DNA from: Marthasterias glacialis | Taxonomy: Eukaryota > Echinodermata > Asteroidea > Forcipulatida > Asteriidae | Direction of reading: 5' to 3' | NCBI GenBank assembly: GCA_911728455.2 | Contig: OU452225.1 | Location: forward strand, 6,670,106-6,734,105 | DNA length: 64,000 bases | Shown: piece by piece, positions 34,701-43,936 of the stretch | Position numbering within the stretch: the first letter of the stretch is position 1 | How the letters are laid out: every line of letters begins with the position of its first letter | Position numbers and translations under genes: made by a program | Notes under the pieces: generated by a model | The model's database searches: none | Seen by the model: only the letters and a program-made list of their open reading frames with translations | Told to the model about the DNA's origin: nothing

Positions 34701-37700
34701 AGAATTTGAGGCTCGTTCTCTAACCCCAAACTAAAAGAAAAAAAAACAAGAAAACATTATACAAGCTGTAATATTATTCAGTTACTTTGCGACAGGGGTG
34801 ACTTTTTTGTAATCATGTGATGTCTTCATGTCTAGAGTCATGTCTTCATGTCGTTTATTAATTTCTCAGGTAAAAACAAATCATTGTAACCCTTACAGAC
34901 TAGCCAGTTTGGCTAGCATGTGACCAAATTCTTCCAATATCCTCTTCTCCTATGTCACACCAAATCACACCCAATTCAGGCTGGCGCTCCAGAGTCGTGC
35001 TGAACCAAATTATTGAATGAAGTACATGAAAAGTTTGACGTCTGAAATAGTTCGGAGCGACTAGACAAGCTAGAAGTTGAAAGATCGACTGTTGCAGTCG
35101 GTCGGAACGACTCTGGAGCGTCTCGGATTCAGACGTCAATCTTGTCATGAGCCGAACCTAATGCAAATTTGTTAATTAAGTTCGCCTGTCTGAAACCAAA
35201 ATCTAGAGTCGCTCCTAATCTGTTTGGTTCAGCGCGACTCTGGAGTGCCAGTCTGAATCGGGTGTAAGACATTCTTGGAATGCCTGATCCCGTGATAAGC
35301 ACTAACTGTTTGGGCCTGATTCCTTCAAACTCCTTCACTTTGGGAATAGGATTTAGAAAGCTTTGGGACTAAAATGACAGTACGAAAATATTTACATGTA
35401 ACTATTAAACTACTAAACAAACGGCGAAAGATTTAAGCATTTTCAAAACAGGACAGCGGCACACCAGAAGGTTTAAAAAAAAAAGGTGAACTATAATACT
35501 ATCTAGTTGTTTTTCCAAAAGGCCATTAAACAAAGTACAATCCACACCATGAACCAATAGAAAAAAACAAAAAAGATAATTGAAATTGCACTGTGAGAAA
35601 AATATATTCAAAAACAAAAAACAAAACAAGCTTCCCTCAAGACCTTATCCGTAAAAGATTTCGAAGGAATTTAACAAACCAATGTAGGTTAAAAACAATT
35701 AGTCTTTTTGAGGTATGGCGGACACTATAAAAATAGGAGTGCACTGTTTGGCTTTGGTGAGTACAGACAAATTTACCCAAACCAAGTGCCCTGGTAATGT
35801 GTCCACCATATCTCAAAATGGTGGACACATTACAAGCCTTTTTGAGATGGTAGACACATTACCAGGACACTAATTGGTTTGGGTAAATTTGTCTGTATAC
35901 ACCCAAACCAAACAGTGCACTCTTTAATGTTCGTCATACCTCACAAAAAAAAGGCTAATAGCATCTTTGACTTCAGACAGCATAGCCTCCCACAGCCTGG
36001 GAGCAGTAGATCTCTTCTGAACAACTCACCTCTGCATCTGATCATGGCCGCCGGACTGTCGACCGTTTTTCTCCGACTGGACTTGTCTCAAGTCGCGAGG
36101 TGCTGCCCTCTGCTCCCTTCGCTGCTGTTTCTGCTGCTGACGATGACGATGATTAGCGTCCTTCGCGGTCGTCTCGTATTTGGCAATCTGATCATCAAGA
36201 TCTACCTCGTCGGCTGGGGGATTGTCGGGTGCATTGACAAACCTTTTGATGAAAAATGATTAAGTAAGGAGTATTTTACTCTACATGAGAAGAGTTAAAT
36301 TTCAATTCTGGGGGTTTGCAGTTATGTTCATGACTATCTTTAATATGTATTTCTGGTAATGAACCAAAAACAAACTTTACATTTTAAACAGTATACTGAA
36401 GTCATCTTCGGGAGAGAGAGTATAGAGTTTGAAATGTATATACCTTTTTCAGAACCACCACTTCTACCACAAAAGAGAAACTTGCACTTAACACTTGGTT
36501 GTTACCCATATTACTAGAGGATCTTGCCAAAATTACTCAGAGATATCTTTCGGGAAAAATATTCCCCGAAGTGTTTTCAACTGCTAAATATTTGTTTGCT
36601 TTGCAATTATGTTCTCAGAGACAACTGCCAATCCTAGAACACACACCCAATGGCTTTATAATCCACCTGAACAACACAAACGATAGTACATCATGCTTAA
36701 ATAACAATACGCAGTTCTTATATAGCACTTTATAAGAACCGATGGGTGTCTGAAAGCACTCAGTGTTTTTTCCTGCAAGGTATGCGGAGTTACGTTTTGA
36801 AGTATGAGACCTGTTCCTTTACATAGCACCATGCAACGGTTTACAAGGTGCTGTAGCACAATCTGCTGTCGATCAAACCAGGAACACCAGGGCGAACCCC
36901 TTCTCTTTGCGATAAGTGCACTGGGTTCTTTTACGTGCATTACACAACACACGGGACCTACGGCTTTACGTCCCATCCAAAGGACGCAGCAATAATGGTT
37001 GTGTGTCTTGCTTAAGGACACAAGTGTCACGACCGGGACTCGAACCTACACTCAGCTGATCAGAAACACCAGAGCTTGAGTCCAGTGTTCTTATCCGCTC
37101 TTCCACGACACACCAGAAAGAGGTCAAATTTTTCAGGTAGCCCCTCGGGTGATACATTCCAAGGAGCTTCTGGGCACAGTATCCTCAGCACTAGAGAAGT
37201 AGATCAACGAGGAGGATTCTTTTTTTATCTGGAGAAAATAATGGCTACTTTTTTCACCAAGCAGACGTAAAAAAGGTCTGAATTCAGATAAAAGTCTGAA
37301 GTCTCTCCTCCCTGAACTGTTTATTTACCTGTTAACAGATTCCTGCAGGAGTGTCTCCGCCTCGGCAGTTCCTAGCTGAGCTCTGGCCAGGTACTGAATC
37401 AGCTTCTCATAATTCACCATGTCCAGGTTGTCTTCCTTGCAGAAGTTGGAGAACAGCAGCCTCATCATGTTGGTCGGTATGGGCAGCTGGTGCTTCAGGG
37501 CTATCATGTTCACCTGCGGCTGGCTGACAAAACCGCTCAACTTGCGGTCGTACTCCGCCAGGTCCTTGTACATATCCTGGAAGCCGTAGGGGTCATACTC
37601 GATGAGGAGGTCCCTGAGCTGCTCTGTCAGGCTCACTTCGTGCTGATTGACGAGGGTAGGGGTTGGGGAGCGGGACTTGTTCCAGGAATCCCTAGAAGGG

Positions 37701-40700
37701 GATAGGGAGTTTGGACTAGGAATCGGAGGCAGGACGCTGAGGAAACAAGGAAACGTTTTAAGGAAAAATGGATTAAGTGATGTTTTATCTCACAAGTAAA
37801 ATTTTATTACTTACTTACTTAAGCCTTCCACCCCTCCTGGGGTATAGGCCATCAACAAGTGTCCTCCAGAGTCCTCTGTCTTTTGCTGTTCTTTCCAAGT
37901 CATTCCAGGTGGAGCCAATCTTTTTGGTGTCTGCCTGTAGGTCTCGTCGCCAGGTGTTTCTTGGCCGGCCTCTTTTCCTCTTCCCTTGCGGATTCCAAGT
38001 AAGTGCCTGTCTTGTGATGTTTGATGTTGGTTTCCTTAGGGTGTGTCCTAACCATCCCCATCTCCTCCTTCCAATTTCTTCTATCACTGGGTTTTGATTC
38101 GTTTTCTCCCATAGTTCGGCGTTGCTGATTTTGTTTGGCCAGTGGACTCTGAGGATTTTCCTCAGACAGCTGTTAATAAATGTTTGAACTTTATTGCTAA
38201 TGTTCTTTGTCATTCTCCAAGACTCAGCACCATACAGCAGGACAGATTTAACATTTGAGTTGAATATTTTGATTTTAGTTCTTTGAGAAATACATTTTGA
38301 ATTCCAAATGTTCTTGAGTTGAAGGAAAGCTCCCCTGCTTTTTCCGATCCTAGCTTTCACATCAGCATCTGAGCCACCATTTTTGTCGATGATGCTTCCC
38401 AGATAGGTAAAGCTCTCAACCTCTTCCAATGCATTTCCCTCAAGATTAATTGGATCACAGTTTGTTGTGTTCATACGGATGATCTTTGTTTTACCTCTGT
38501 GAATATTTAGTCCCACAGAAATAGATGTGGATGCAATCGTTGATGTCTTTTCTTGCATCTGCAGTTTATTTTGAGATAGAAGTGCCAGGTCATCTGCAAA
38601 ATCAAGGTCTTCTAGCTGGTTCCACAAGGACCACTGGACTCCTGTTCGCCTCCCCTCTGTAGATGTTTTCATGATCCAGTCGATGACTAGGAGAAAGAGG
38701 AAAGGGGAGAGTAAACATCCTTGTCTGACCCCAGTTTTTACTGCAAACTGTCTGGTGTACTGTCCATCATGCATCACTCTGCAGCACATACCATCATAAC
38801 TGTTGCTGATCAGGTTCACAAGCTTGAGGGGCACTCCGTAATGTCGCAATAATTTCCACAGAGTCTCTCTATTTACACTATCAAATGCTTTTTCATAGTC
38901 TATGAAATTGATGTATAGTGGCGAGTTCCACTCCAAAGATTGCTCTACTATGATTCGAAGGGTTGCAATCTGATCAATACATGATCTGTTCTTCCTAAAA
39001 CCGGCTTGATTATCCCTCAAATGTGGGTCTACAGCTTCTTTCATTCTTTCTAGTATGATTTTGTTAAACACTTTTCCTGGCACTGACAGTAGAGTGATTC
39101 CTCTGTAATTGGAACATTTGCTGAGATCTCCTTTTTTTGGGAGTTTGATGAGATATCCCTCCTTCCAGTCTAAAGGTACTTCTTCCTCTTGCCAGATCTT
39201 TCCAAATAGTGGGTACAGTAGTTCAACAGTAGTGTTGATATCCGCTTTGAGTGCTTCAGCTGGAATATTATCTGGACCTGTTGCTTTGCCGTTTTTTAGC
39301 TGTTGAATAGCTTTCCTGATTTCCTGTTTACTTGGTCTGTTGCTGTTAATGTTGAGGTCTTGTTCTGCTGGTTGAATGTCTGGAGCATTTTCTGGTGTGG
39401 GTCTATTGAGTAGATTTTCAAAATGCTCTGCCCATCTGTTTAATTGCTGCTCTTTGCCAATGATGGTATTTCCATCTTTGTCTTTTACTGGTTTATCTGG
39501 TTTGCTATATTTTCCTGCAAGTCGTTTTGTAGTATCGTATAGTTGTTTCATGTTCCCTTTGCTTGCTGCTTCTTCTGCTTCGTCAGCCAGATTATCAATG
39601 TATTTCTTTTTGTCAGCCTTGATGCTCTTCTTCACTTCCCTGTTTGTGCTTGTGTATTCTCCGTGTGCTCTAGCTTTCGACTGTCTCGTACGAGCATTGT
39701 TAAGAACTGCTTTCTTCTGTTTTCTTGTTTCTAGTTTATTAAGAGTTTGTACTGATATCCATTCTTTGTGTTGGTGCTTCTTGCTTCCTAATACTTCCTT
39801 GCAAGTGGACGCTAATGTTTCTTTGACATCCTGCCACTGTTCTTCAAGAGTATTTTCTTCATCATGGAATCCTTGCAGAACCTGAAACTTGTTTGAAAGT
39901 TTGATCCCATATTTCTCTTTAAACCCAGTGTCCTTCAAAAGGCCCACATTAAACTTTTGTCTATTCACTGTTACTTGCTTCTGTCTCTTGAGTTTAAGCC
40001 GCAGTCTTGCAATCACTAGGTGGTGGTCTGATGCTACATCTGCACCTCTCATTACTCTGACATCTTGAAGAGATCTTCTGAATTTCTTCGCAATGCATAT
40101 ATGGTCAATCTGGTTTTCTGTTATATGGTCTGGTGACACCCAAGTAGCCTTATGAATTCTCTTGTGTGAGAATATACTGCCTCCTATTACCAATCTATTT
40201 AGTGCACATGTGTTTAGGAACATTTCTCCGTTTTCACTCATTTCGCCAATTCCATGTTTACCCATTACTTCTTCATAGCCCGTGTTGTCATCTCCAATCT
40301 TAGCATTAAAATCTCCCATCATGATGTTTACATCTTTCTCAGGACACTTGTCTAGGATACTCTGTAATCTTTGGTAAAACTCTTCCTTGACTTCATCCTC
40401 ACTATCATTTGTTGGAGCATAGCACTGAATAACATTTAATTTAATTTTGTCCACCTTTGTTTTGAAAACTGCTCTAATGATTCTGGAACCATGAGCTTCC
40501 CATCCCAGTAGTGAGTTTTGCGCTTCTTTTGAGAGCAGAATTCCTACCCCTTCTGTGTGTGGAGCATTCTCCTGTTCATGTCCTGAGTAGAGTAAAAGTT
40601 CTCCACTCATCAGTCTCTTTCGACCAGCCTCTGTCCATCTTGTTTCACTCAATCCTAATATTTCTAGGTTGTAGTTATGCATTTCTGTAGCTACTTGAGT

Positions 40701-43700
40701 TAATTTCCCTTGTTGATACATAGTCTGCACATTCCAGGATCCTATCTTTAAAATGCTCTTGGTTGAGAGAAGGGTATTCAACCCAGTAGCTTCCGGGGAA
40801 TCCCGGCTTTCACCACTTGGCGTCATGCGTCTTCCAGATGGAGATCCTTCCTCTTCCAAGATAAGTTCTCTTTGTTCACTTGTTAACGTTTCTGTAGCAA
40901 GGTATTTTTTACAAGGTAGGGCAGCTGACCCTACGCCTAACCTATGCCTGGATGGATTGTTGTTATTCCTTGGGTAGGGGGATCCAGATAGGATGCTCCC
41001 CCTGGAGAACATAGTGCTGGCGACAAGTTGGTGTTCCTATGTTCAGTCCGCTATATAAATTATTCTGGGCAATCGGGACCCAGTCGTCTCTCCCAATCAG
41101 CCTACTCTGTGGTGAGTAGTTGCCCGAGGTGCACCGGCTTGGAGGAAGGGAATAGACATTTGCACAGGTAGAGGCATACAGTGCCAGGGTAGGGTCTTAT
41201 AATGGAGTGCCCTCCTTTTCGCCTTTCGGCTAGACACCCGCCCAGATAGAATCTAGCTGCTTTGCATATCCTGTGCCATTTCACACCCCCAAAATTTTAT
41301 TAGGGGAATAGTAAATGTGTAATCATAAAAAAAATTCCACTATTTATTTTTAATTCGATTATAAATCAATGAATTTGATCACTAATTATAAAAGTTTGTC
41401 CTGACGCAGTCCTCTAGATAAATATTTTTGTTTGAAATACTGTCACTGAGAAAATAGCATTTGAAGACCCCCCATATCATTACTGCATACATATAATTCG
41501 GCTGCTGCAACGGAAACAAGCCCAATGAAAACAAGCACAAAACAAACCTGACAAAACATAAACAGATTGTTTATTGTATATTTGATTTGCGGTAACACCA
41601 TGTGCATTCACTAGTCCGAGCTGCGCTTGTTTATGATGTTCTACACCACCGCAGCTATGGCCCCATGCACGCGCGCGGACACGAAAATAGCGCGCCAGCG
41701 CACATGTGTACCAATCAGCATGGAGGATTTAAACTGCTTGTTCGTCGACGCGCACATGCGGCGGCCATAGCTGCAATGGTGTAAACGCCCATGAACGAGC
41801 TGCTAAATTAGTCTATATATCTACTTTGCTGAGTTGATTGTTTGTGTAAGAACTTGTCAGAAAAGAACTGTCCTGCATATTATGTCCTACCTGAGGAGGT
41901 AGGAAATCGGCCGGGACCACACTACTTTTGCTTAGTGGATCGAGGGGACTGAAGAGTGTTTGAGATGATGAAACTCAGAATTCAGGATTTACAGAATTTT
42001 TGTTGTTGTTTTCACTAAAATGGGACAATCGATTTTCATGAAATGTTCACAGGTTGGTTGGATGGCGTGTTTAATGAAAACAAGAGGATGGGCATGAATC
42101 TACTCCTCCAAAAACCAAAGAGGTACTCACGCATGTATTGCTGGTAAACTATGATGGCGCCCTCTTGTGACATGGATATGTGAGTTGCTTTTGTCTGCTG
42201 GAGCTGTCTGTGAATAGATAATCCTTTCTTTTTTAAGCTGAATCAATAAAAATGAGAAATATTCATTTTTACAGATTTGTTACATTGTTTGATAAATCTT
42301 GAATGTCACCCTGATAAAAATGTAGAAGGTTTTTATTGCTTTTTATGCTGAAATGGGGGGGGGAGGTTCATGTTAAAGCTTTGTATGTTGACCCTTGACC
42401 TTACAACAAATAATGTGGGACTATGGGTACAAAATATTTTAAAAAGCTGTTAGTACACCAATTCTTGCCAGCTTCGAGATACCATGGCTGATATTTGCGA
42501 AAAGTGAAAATTACAACCCGTTAATTACTGAGCTTTCCCAATGAAAGGCAAAACTCTTAATTAATTATACAAATCTCAAGGAACCTACCTGTTCTTCGGG
42601 GTATTCCAATTTTATATTATTGTTATATTCTTGATAGGGAGGTTGGACTTCCATCGGAGGGGTGCCATTGGGTCCCTGCTGCAGAGGGGGAAGGCTCCGT
42701 AACGTACTAGCGCTGTGTAAATCAAAACCCAACACAAAGCCACAGTAAATAACGATTCTGCAAATGTTTACCAAACGTCAAAATAAATCAATAACAGCCA
42801 AGATCAATCAAGTACACTACACAAATCAGCTTACTATAAGATTGAGTATTCAAAATTCTTGGTTGGGGGGGGGGCATACACAATTATTGCAACAAACTTT
42901 GGAACACTAGTCTTTGAAAAATAAGTAGGTGGAATTCCAGGGGTGAGAGTCATTGCAGACAAAAGGTCTGAAACTAGAATCTACATTTTAGGAGCTATGC
43001 TGAAATGCTGGCATTTCCACCTTTAAGTAACCCCTGGAGTTGTTGAATGTTAGGAGTCTCTCAGAAAAATAGCCTCAGCACTAGAGAAGTGGGCCATAAA
43101 CCATGACTTCTTCATATCTGAAGACTAAAGTAACAGCTACTCTTTCCACCAGGCAGACATAAAAACAGGCCCGATACTTCACGGACGGAGGCCACAGAGG
43201 CAATGGCCTCTGTTGCCCCTGGTCATTAGCCTTTTGAGATATGGCGGACACTCATAAAAGTGCACCGTTTGGTTTGGGTGTATACAGATTTATCCAAACC
43301 AAATAGTGTTTTAGTGTTGTGTCTGCCATATCTGAAAATCAGGCATGCAACTGCAAAACTGCAAAAAACGAGGAAATAGCCAAACACCCATAAGTTTGTA
43401 CAGTGTTTTTCAGTTTTCTAAGACACCATAAATGAAGGGAAAAAAAAGGAAAACAGCTCATCCGCTGAAAGGTTGCATGCCTGCAAAATGGCTTTATTGC
43501 CTTGGTGCCCTTGAAGTGTTCCAGTACAAATTTACAATTTCCTCATAGAGGTGCCCTTTACCAAGAAGAAAATGCCTTGGTGCCCTTGCCCTTTCAAGAA
43601 CGAAGCGTCTAACATTCCTCATCCCTGAATTGCTTTTACCTGGTTGGCGGGGAGTCGACAGCTACCTCAATCTGCTTCCCTCCAATGATCTTCATGTCTC

Positions 43701-43773
43701 TCTTCGGCTGTATGTCTGTTCCGAAGGGTGCATTCCTGGCCGCAGAGGCCTTACCTCTACGACTTGCCATCAT
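28609..43773 (-). CDS. C1orf87: C1orf87-like EF-hand protein, complete ten-exon CDS
   Basis: Coding exons: 43,640-43,773; 42,589-42,712; 42,131-42,237; 37,329-37,736; 36,030-36,242; 34,035-34,197; 32,845-32,939; 31,790-31,991; 30,154-30,439; 28,609-28,778. They sum to 1,902 nt (633 residues plus stop), and every phase and GT/AG junction agrees. N-terminus: basic, with [15 protein letters not shown]; then a low-complexity Pro/Ser linker. Helix-loop-helix, EF-hand-like segments lie at about residues 155-255 ([35 protein letters not shown]), 345-425 ([31 protein letters not shown]) and 555-633. Canonical DxDxDG loops are lost, so calcium binding is doubtful. A KIIG-type N-terminus plus degenerate EF-hands fits C1orf87/CREF; I make that assignment from memory of the family. 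No signal peptide or membrane segment, so it is intracellular. The 4.4-kb intron 3 holds an intact LINE in the same orientation. Confidence 0.65.
29205..29398 (-). repeat. tRNA-derived SINE, family E, copy 1
   Basis: The minus strand reads GGATGGCGTGTGCATAAAGC, CGCTCGCCTCTCAACAATG, B box GGTTCGATTCC, then GTGAGTAGAGTTG and GGTTCTCTCCTG. A diverged plus-strand copy (GTGCTCGCCTCTCACCACTG, GTCGATTCCTGGCTAGGGCC) is at 34,298-34,425. It lies in intron 9 of the C1orf87-like gene. Confidence 0.75.
30154..30439 (-). CDS. C1orf87-like exon 9
   Basis: Acceptor CAACCACACAG|AGACTC, donor ACACGG|GTAAGAG; phase 0 in, phase 1 out. It encodes a Pro/Ser-rich stretch ([14 protein letters not shown]), a charged helix ([14 protein letters not shown]) and [20 protein letters not shown], which leads into the last EF-hand-like pair. 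Confidence 0.7.
30716..30845 (-). repeat. GGCCTGAT-type MITE relative (degenerate)
   Basis: Shares TTTTCATTTTGCGAAGGGCA CTTCC and AAAGTCTATGGGAAAC with 60,410-60,465, plus a GGGGCACCAAGACGAAGA variant of the family core. The two copies define a longer subfamily than the 162-bp element. Confidence 0.5.
30961..31378 (+). repeat. SINE family A (tRNA-Leu-like head), full copy
   Basis: The head GTGTCGTGGCCGAGCGGATA has the long variable arm typical of tRNA-Leu; the anticodon loop CTCAAGC suggests Leu-CAA. The B box is GGGTTCGAGTCC. The body includes CTTGTGTCCTTAAGCAAGAC, GATGGGACGTAAAGCCG, GGTTTGATCGGCTGCAGATT and CTATGTAAAGGAACAGGTCT, with the end near CTATTATTAG. Other copies: 36,703-37,113 (-), 52,051-52,443 (+), 62,393-62,796 (+), 23,327-23,573 (-). 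Confidence 0.9.
31648..31757. mobile_element. GGCCTGAT-type MITE relative in intron 8
   Basis: GGGCCTGCACTTCACCGAGG, TGCCCCTGGACATTACCTTG and a terminal ATCAGACCTG mark both ends. It stops about 30 bp from the exon 8 donor of the C1orf87-like gene. Confidence 0.65.
31790..31991 (-). CDS. C1orf87-like exon 8
   Basis: Acceptor TTTTCTCGCCCAG|TTGGG, donor CTTGGG|GTAAGT. Entered with two carried bases it encodes [17 protein letters not shown] (the exiting helix of an EF-hand-like unit), then a disordered stretch with [15 protein letters not shown]. An alternative acceptor at TTTCTAG 17 bp inside would break the frame. Confidence 0.7.
32664..32801. mobile_element. MITE with TTA target duplication
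   Basis: 138 bp flanked by TTA (32,661-32,663 and 32,802-32,804). The arms AGCCCGGTTCATACTTCAAG CG and the complement of CGCGTGAAGTATGAACCGGG CT are near-perfect, followed by a second paired block of GCGAAAGCGAAGCGAAT. A TWA duplication suggests PIF/Harbinger mobilisation. Located in intron 7 of the C1orf87-like gene. Confidence 0.8.
32845..32939 (-). CDS. C1orf87-like exon 7 (short)
   Basis: Acceptor TAACCCGTGTAG|ATCC, donor CACAG|GTACGT. 95 bp, phase 0 to 2, encoding [31 protein letters not shown]. The pattern resembles the second helix and loop of an EF-hand and joins in frame to [11 protein letters not shown] of exon 8. Confidence 0.65.
33388..34008. mobile_element. 621-bp TIR element with TTAA duplication
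   Basis: Flanked by TTAA at 33,384-33,387 and 34,009-34,012. The left end CCAGTTGCTGCCGGGATCC pairs imperfectly with the complement of the right end, CCAGTTGGCGCCGGATGACG. The piggyBac-like target site and ends are clear but no transposase is present. The open frame on its right side only continues exon 6 of the host gene into the element. Confidence 0.65.
34035..34197 (-). CDS. C1orf87-like exon 6
   Basis: Acceptor AAAAATTATAG|GAGGCC, donor GAAAAG|GTCAGT. It encodes [20 protein letters not shown] and [28 protein letters not shown]-flanked element begins 21 bp past the donor GT. Confidence 0.7.
34298..34425 (+). repeat. SINE family E, copy 2 (diverged)
   Basis: AAGTGCTCGCCTCTCACCAC, GGTCGATTCCTGGCTAGGGC and GTGAGTAGAGTTTGG GATE-type SINE structure matching 29,205-29,398 in reverse orientation. 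In intron 5. Confidence 0.65.
34968..35264. mobile_element. TIR element (CACCCRATTCAG ends), ~297 bp
   Basis: Left CACCCAATTCAGGCTGGCGC TCCAGAGTCGTGCTGAACC and the complement of the right (CACCCGATTCAGACTGGCAC TCCAGAGTCGCGCTGAACC) match at most positions over about 39 bp. The interior repeats CGACTCTGGAGCG. In intron 5. Confidence 0.8.
35705..35950. mobile_element. Palindromic element (TTTTGAGRTATGGCGGACAC arms)
   Basis: Arm 1 (35,705-35,819) TTTTGAGGTATGGCGGACAC...GGTAATGTGTCCACCATATC and arm 2 (35,842-35,950) are inverse copies with a short spacer. Shared segments are ACAGACAAATTTACCCAAAC and CCAAACAGTGCACT. A single arm of the same family is at 43,229-43,345. Confidence 0.75.
36030..36242 (-). 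CDS. C1orf87-like exon 5
   Basis: Acceptor TTCATCAAAAG|GTTTG, donor GCAGAG|GTGAGT. It encodes [20 protein letters not shown] followed by a Gln/Arg/His-rich basic segment ([19 protein letters not shown]), which is likely disordered. Confidence 0.7.
36703..37113 (-). repeat. SINE family A, full copy (minus)
   Basis: The head (reverse of CTTATCCGCTCTTCCACGAC) and body match 30,961-31,378 in the opposite orientation. The 3' end, GTGCTATATAAGAACTGCGT on the minus strand, matches the other full copies. In intron 4 of the C1orf87-like gene. Confidence 0.9.
37329..37736 (-). CDS. C1orf87-like exon 4 (largest, EF-hand-like)
   Basis: Acceptor TTGTTTCCTCAG|CGTCC, donor TAACAG|GTAAAT. 408 bp encoding a Pro/Ser linker ([17 protein letters not shown]), [40 protein letters not shown] and [25 protein letters not shown]. 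The helix-loop-helix spacing is EF-hand-like (the second loop [11 protein letters not shown] retains an acidic start and hydrophobic pivot). Immediately upstream lies the intron that holds the LINE. Confidence 0.75.
37815..41012 (-). CDS. LINE ORF: apurinic endonuclease + reverse transcriptase, 1,065 aa, intact
   Basis: Replication protein of the LINE. Basic N-terminal extension (1-87); endonuclease/exonuclease/phosphatase domain (~88-340) with WNVQTMY (93-99), LSETRW (121-126), YAPTND (198-203), GDFNAKIG (233-240), the QIDHI segment (301-305) and ASDHHLV (327-333); linker; reverse transcriptase (~565-850) with [55 protein letters not shown] (703-713), [13 protein letters not shown] (761-773) and the FADDLALL active site (805-812); then a C-terminal region with the [14 protein letters not shown] and [15 protein letters not shown] motifs common in RTE/I-like elements of marine invertebrates. 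Nicking, priming and copying would follow target-primed reverse transcription. No stops or frameshifts and all catalytic motifs are present, so it may be active. The ATG at 41,012 is the first in frame; a start further in is possible. Confidence 0.92.
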   Translation of the reverse strand: MFSRGSILSGSPYPRNNNNPSRHRLGVGSAALPCKKYLATETLTSEQRELILEEEGSPSGRRMTPSGESRDSPEATGLNTLLSTKSILKIGSWNVQTMYQQGKLTQVATEMHNYNLEILGLSETRWTEAGRKRLMSGELLLYSGHEQENAPHTEGVGILLSKEAQNSLLGWEAHGSRIIRAVFKTKVDKIKLNVIQCYAPTNDSEDEVKEEFYQRLQSILDKCPEKDVNIMMGDFNAKIGDDNTGYEEVMGKHGIGEMSENGEMFLNTCALNRLVIGGSIFSHKRIHKATWVSPDHITENQIDHICIAKKFRRSLQDVRVMRGADVASDHHLVIARLRLKLKRQKQVTVNRQKFNVGLLKDTGFKEKYGIKLSNKFQVLQGFHDEENTLEEQWQDVKETLASTCKEVLGSKKHQHKEWISVQTLNKLETRKQKKAVLNNARTRQSKARAHGEYTSTNREVKKSIKADKKKYIDNLADEAEEAASKGNMKQLYDTTKRLAGKYSKPDKPVKDKDGNTIIGKEQQLNRWAEHFENLLNRPTPENAPDIQPAEQDLNINSNRPSKQEIRKAIQQLKNGKATGPDNIPAEALKADINTTVELLYPLFGKIWQEEEVPLDWKEGYLIKLPKKGDLSKCSNYRGITLLSVPGKVFNKIILERMKEAVDPHLRDNQAGFRKNRSCIDQIATLRIIVEQSLEWNSPLYINFIDYEKAFDSVNRETLWKLLRHYGVPLKLVNLISNSYDGMCCRVMHDGQYTRQFAVKTGVRQGCLLSPFLFLLVIDWIMKTSTEGRRTGVQWSLWNQLEDLDFADDLALLSQNKLQMQEKTSTIASTSISVGLNIHRGKTKIIRMNTTNCDPINLEGNALEEVESFTYLGSIIDKNGGSDADVKARIGKSRGAFLQLKNIWNSKCISQRTKIKIFNSNVKSVLLYGAESWRMTKNISNKVQTFINSCLRKILRVHWPNKISNAELWEKTNQNPVIEEIGRRRWGWLGHTLRKPTSNITRQALTWNPQGKRKRGRPRNTWRRDLQADTKKIGSTWNDLERTAKDRGLWRTLVDGLYPRRGGRLK
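41102..41284 (-). other. Short open frame in the LINE 5'UTR
   Basis: A 60-codon frame starting [12 protein letters not shown] begins 7 bp inside the 5' end of the LINE. There is no ORF1-like coiled coil or zinc knuckle, and it may simply be UTR. Confidence 0.2.
41610..41812. mobile_element. GC-rich MITE family 3, copy 2
   Basis: ACTAGTCCGAGCTGCGCTTG and CTACACCACCGCAGCTATGG at the left, with complementary GGCCATAGCTGCAATGGTGT ...GAACGAGCTGCTAAATTAGT at the right. The centre has CAATCAGCATGGAGGATTTA, as in 14,613-14,817. It lies in intron 3, 308 bp beyond the LINE. Confidence 0.8.
41845..41960. repeat. Fragment related to the 48.2-48.6 kb foldback
   Basis: AAGAACTGTCCTGCATATTA, CTACCTGAGGAGGTAGGAAA TCGGCCGGGACC matches GGGGAGGTAGGAAATCAGCC GGGACCGC at 48,302-48,329. 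Confidence 0.6.
42131..42237 (-). CDS. C1orf87-like exon 3
   Basis: Acceptor ATTGATTCAG|CTTAAA (a second in-frame acceptor, TATTCACAG, lies 27 nt inside), donor CATGC|GTGAGT. It encodes a basic segment with [27 protein letters not shown]. Confidence 0.55.
42589..42712 (-). CDS. C1orf87-like exon 2
   Basis: Acceptor TTGATTTACACAG|CGC, donor AACAG|GTAGGT. It encodes [20 protein letters not shown] and YPEEQ, a Pro/Gln-rich segment that is probably unstructured. Confidence 0.6.
43167..43610. mobile_element. GGCCTGAT-type MITE split by a second element
   Basis: The left part (43,167-43,226: CAGGCCCGATACTTCACGGA to CTGGTCATTA) and the right part (43,498-43,610: TTGCCTTGGTGCCCTTGAAG to CTTTCAAGAACGAAGC) reconstitute the 162-bp family. 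Between them sits a ~270-bp insert (GCCTTTTGAGATATGGCGGA ... GCAAAATGGC) carrying a single arm of the palindromic element of 35,705-35,950. It lies in intron 1. Confidence 0.75.
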
Positions 43774-43797
43774 TAAATAATCTGCTTACGTTTCCAT
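43640..43797 (-). CDS. C1orf87-like exon 1 (first coding)
   Basis: Acceptor CATATTTTTACACAG|ATGG at 43,797, then 24 nt of 5'UTR and tandem ATGATG starting at 43,773; donor ACCAG|GTAAAAG at 43,640. An upstream ATGGAAACGTAA forms a 3-codon uORF. An earlier non-coding exon must exist upstream (above 43.8 kb). It encodes [14 protein letters not shown] then [19 protein letters not shown], the most family-diagnostic segment. Confidence 0.7.
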
Positions 43798-43936
43798 CTG
43801 TGTAAAAATATGCAAGTGTTAATAAAAGCAGAGAATGCTACTGCACACCGTACAAATATTGGGTCATCACACTGTTTACACCATATCGTCCCAATTCACA
43901 ATGTTTTTGACCACGTGAGGGCGTGTGTGAACCAAG

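Larger units (their letters stand above)
37810..41290 (-). mobile_element. Full-length non-LTR retrotransposon (RTE-like) with 12-bp target duplication
   Basis: Bounded by AAAATTTTATTA at 37,798-37,809 and an identical copy at 41,291-41,302. It reads on the minus strand: 5' end GGGGGTGTGAAATGGC, a short 5'UTR (41,013-41,290), one ORF (37,815-41,012), then almost no 3'UTR and an (AAGT)n-type tail. The single ORF, microsatellite-like 3' end and short UTRs fit the RTE/BovB group; clade is inferred. Intact length and a perfect duplication imply a recent insertion into intron 3 of the C1orf87-like gene, in sense orientation. Confidence 0.9.

Noticed and set aside
39109-39885. Plus-strand frames of 60-170 codons inside the LINE
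   Set aside because: Antisense shadows of the endonuclease/RT ORF.
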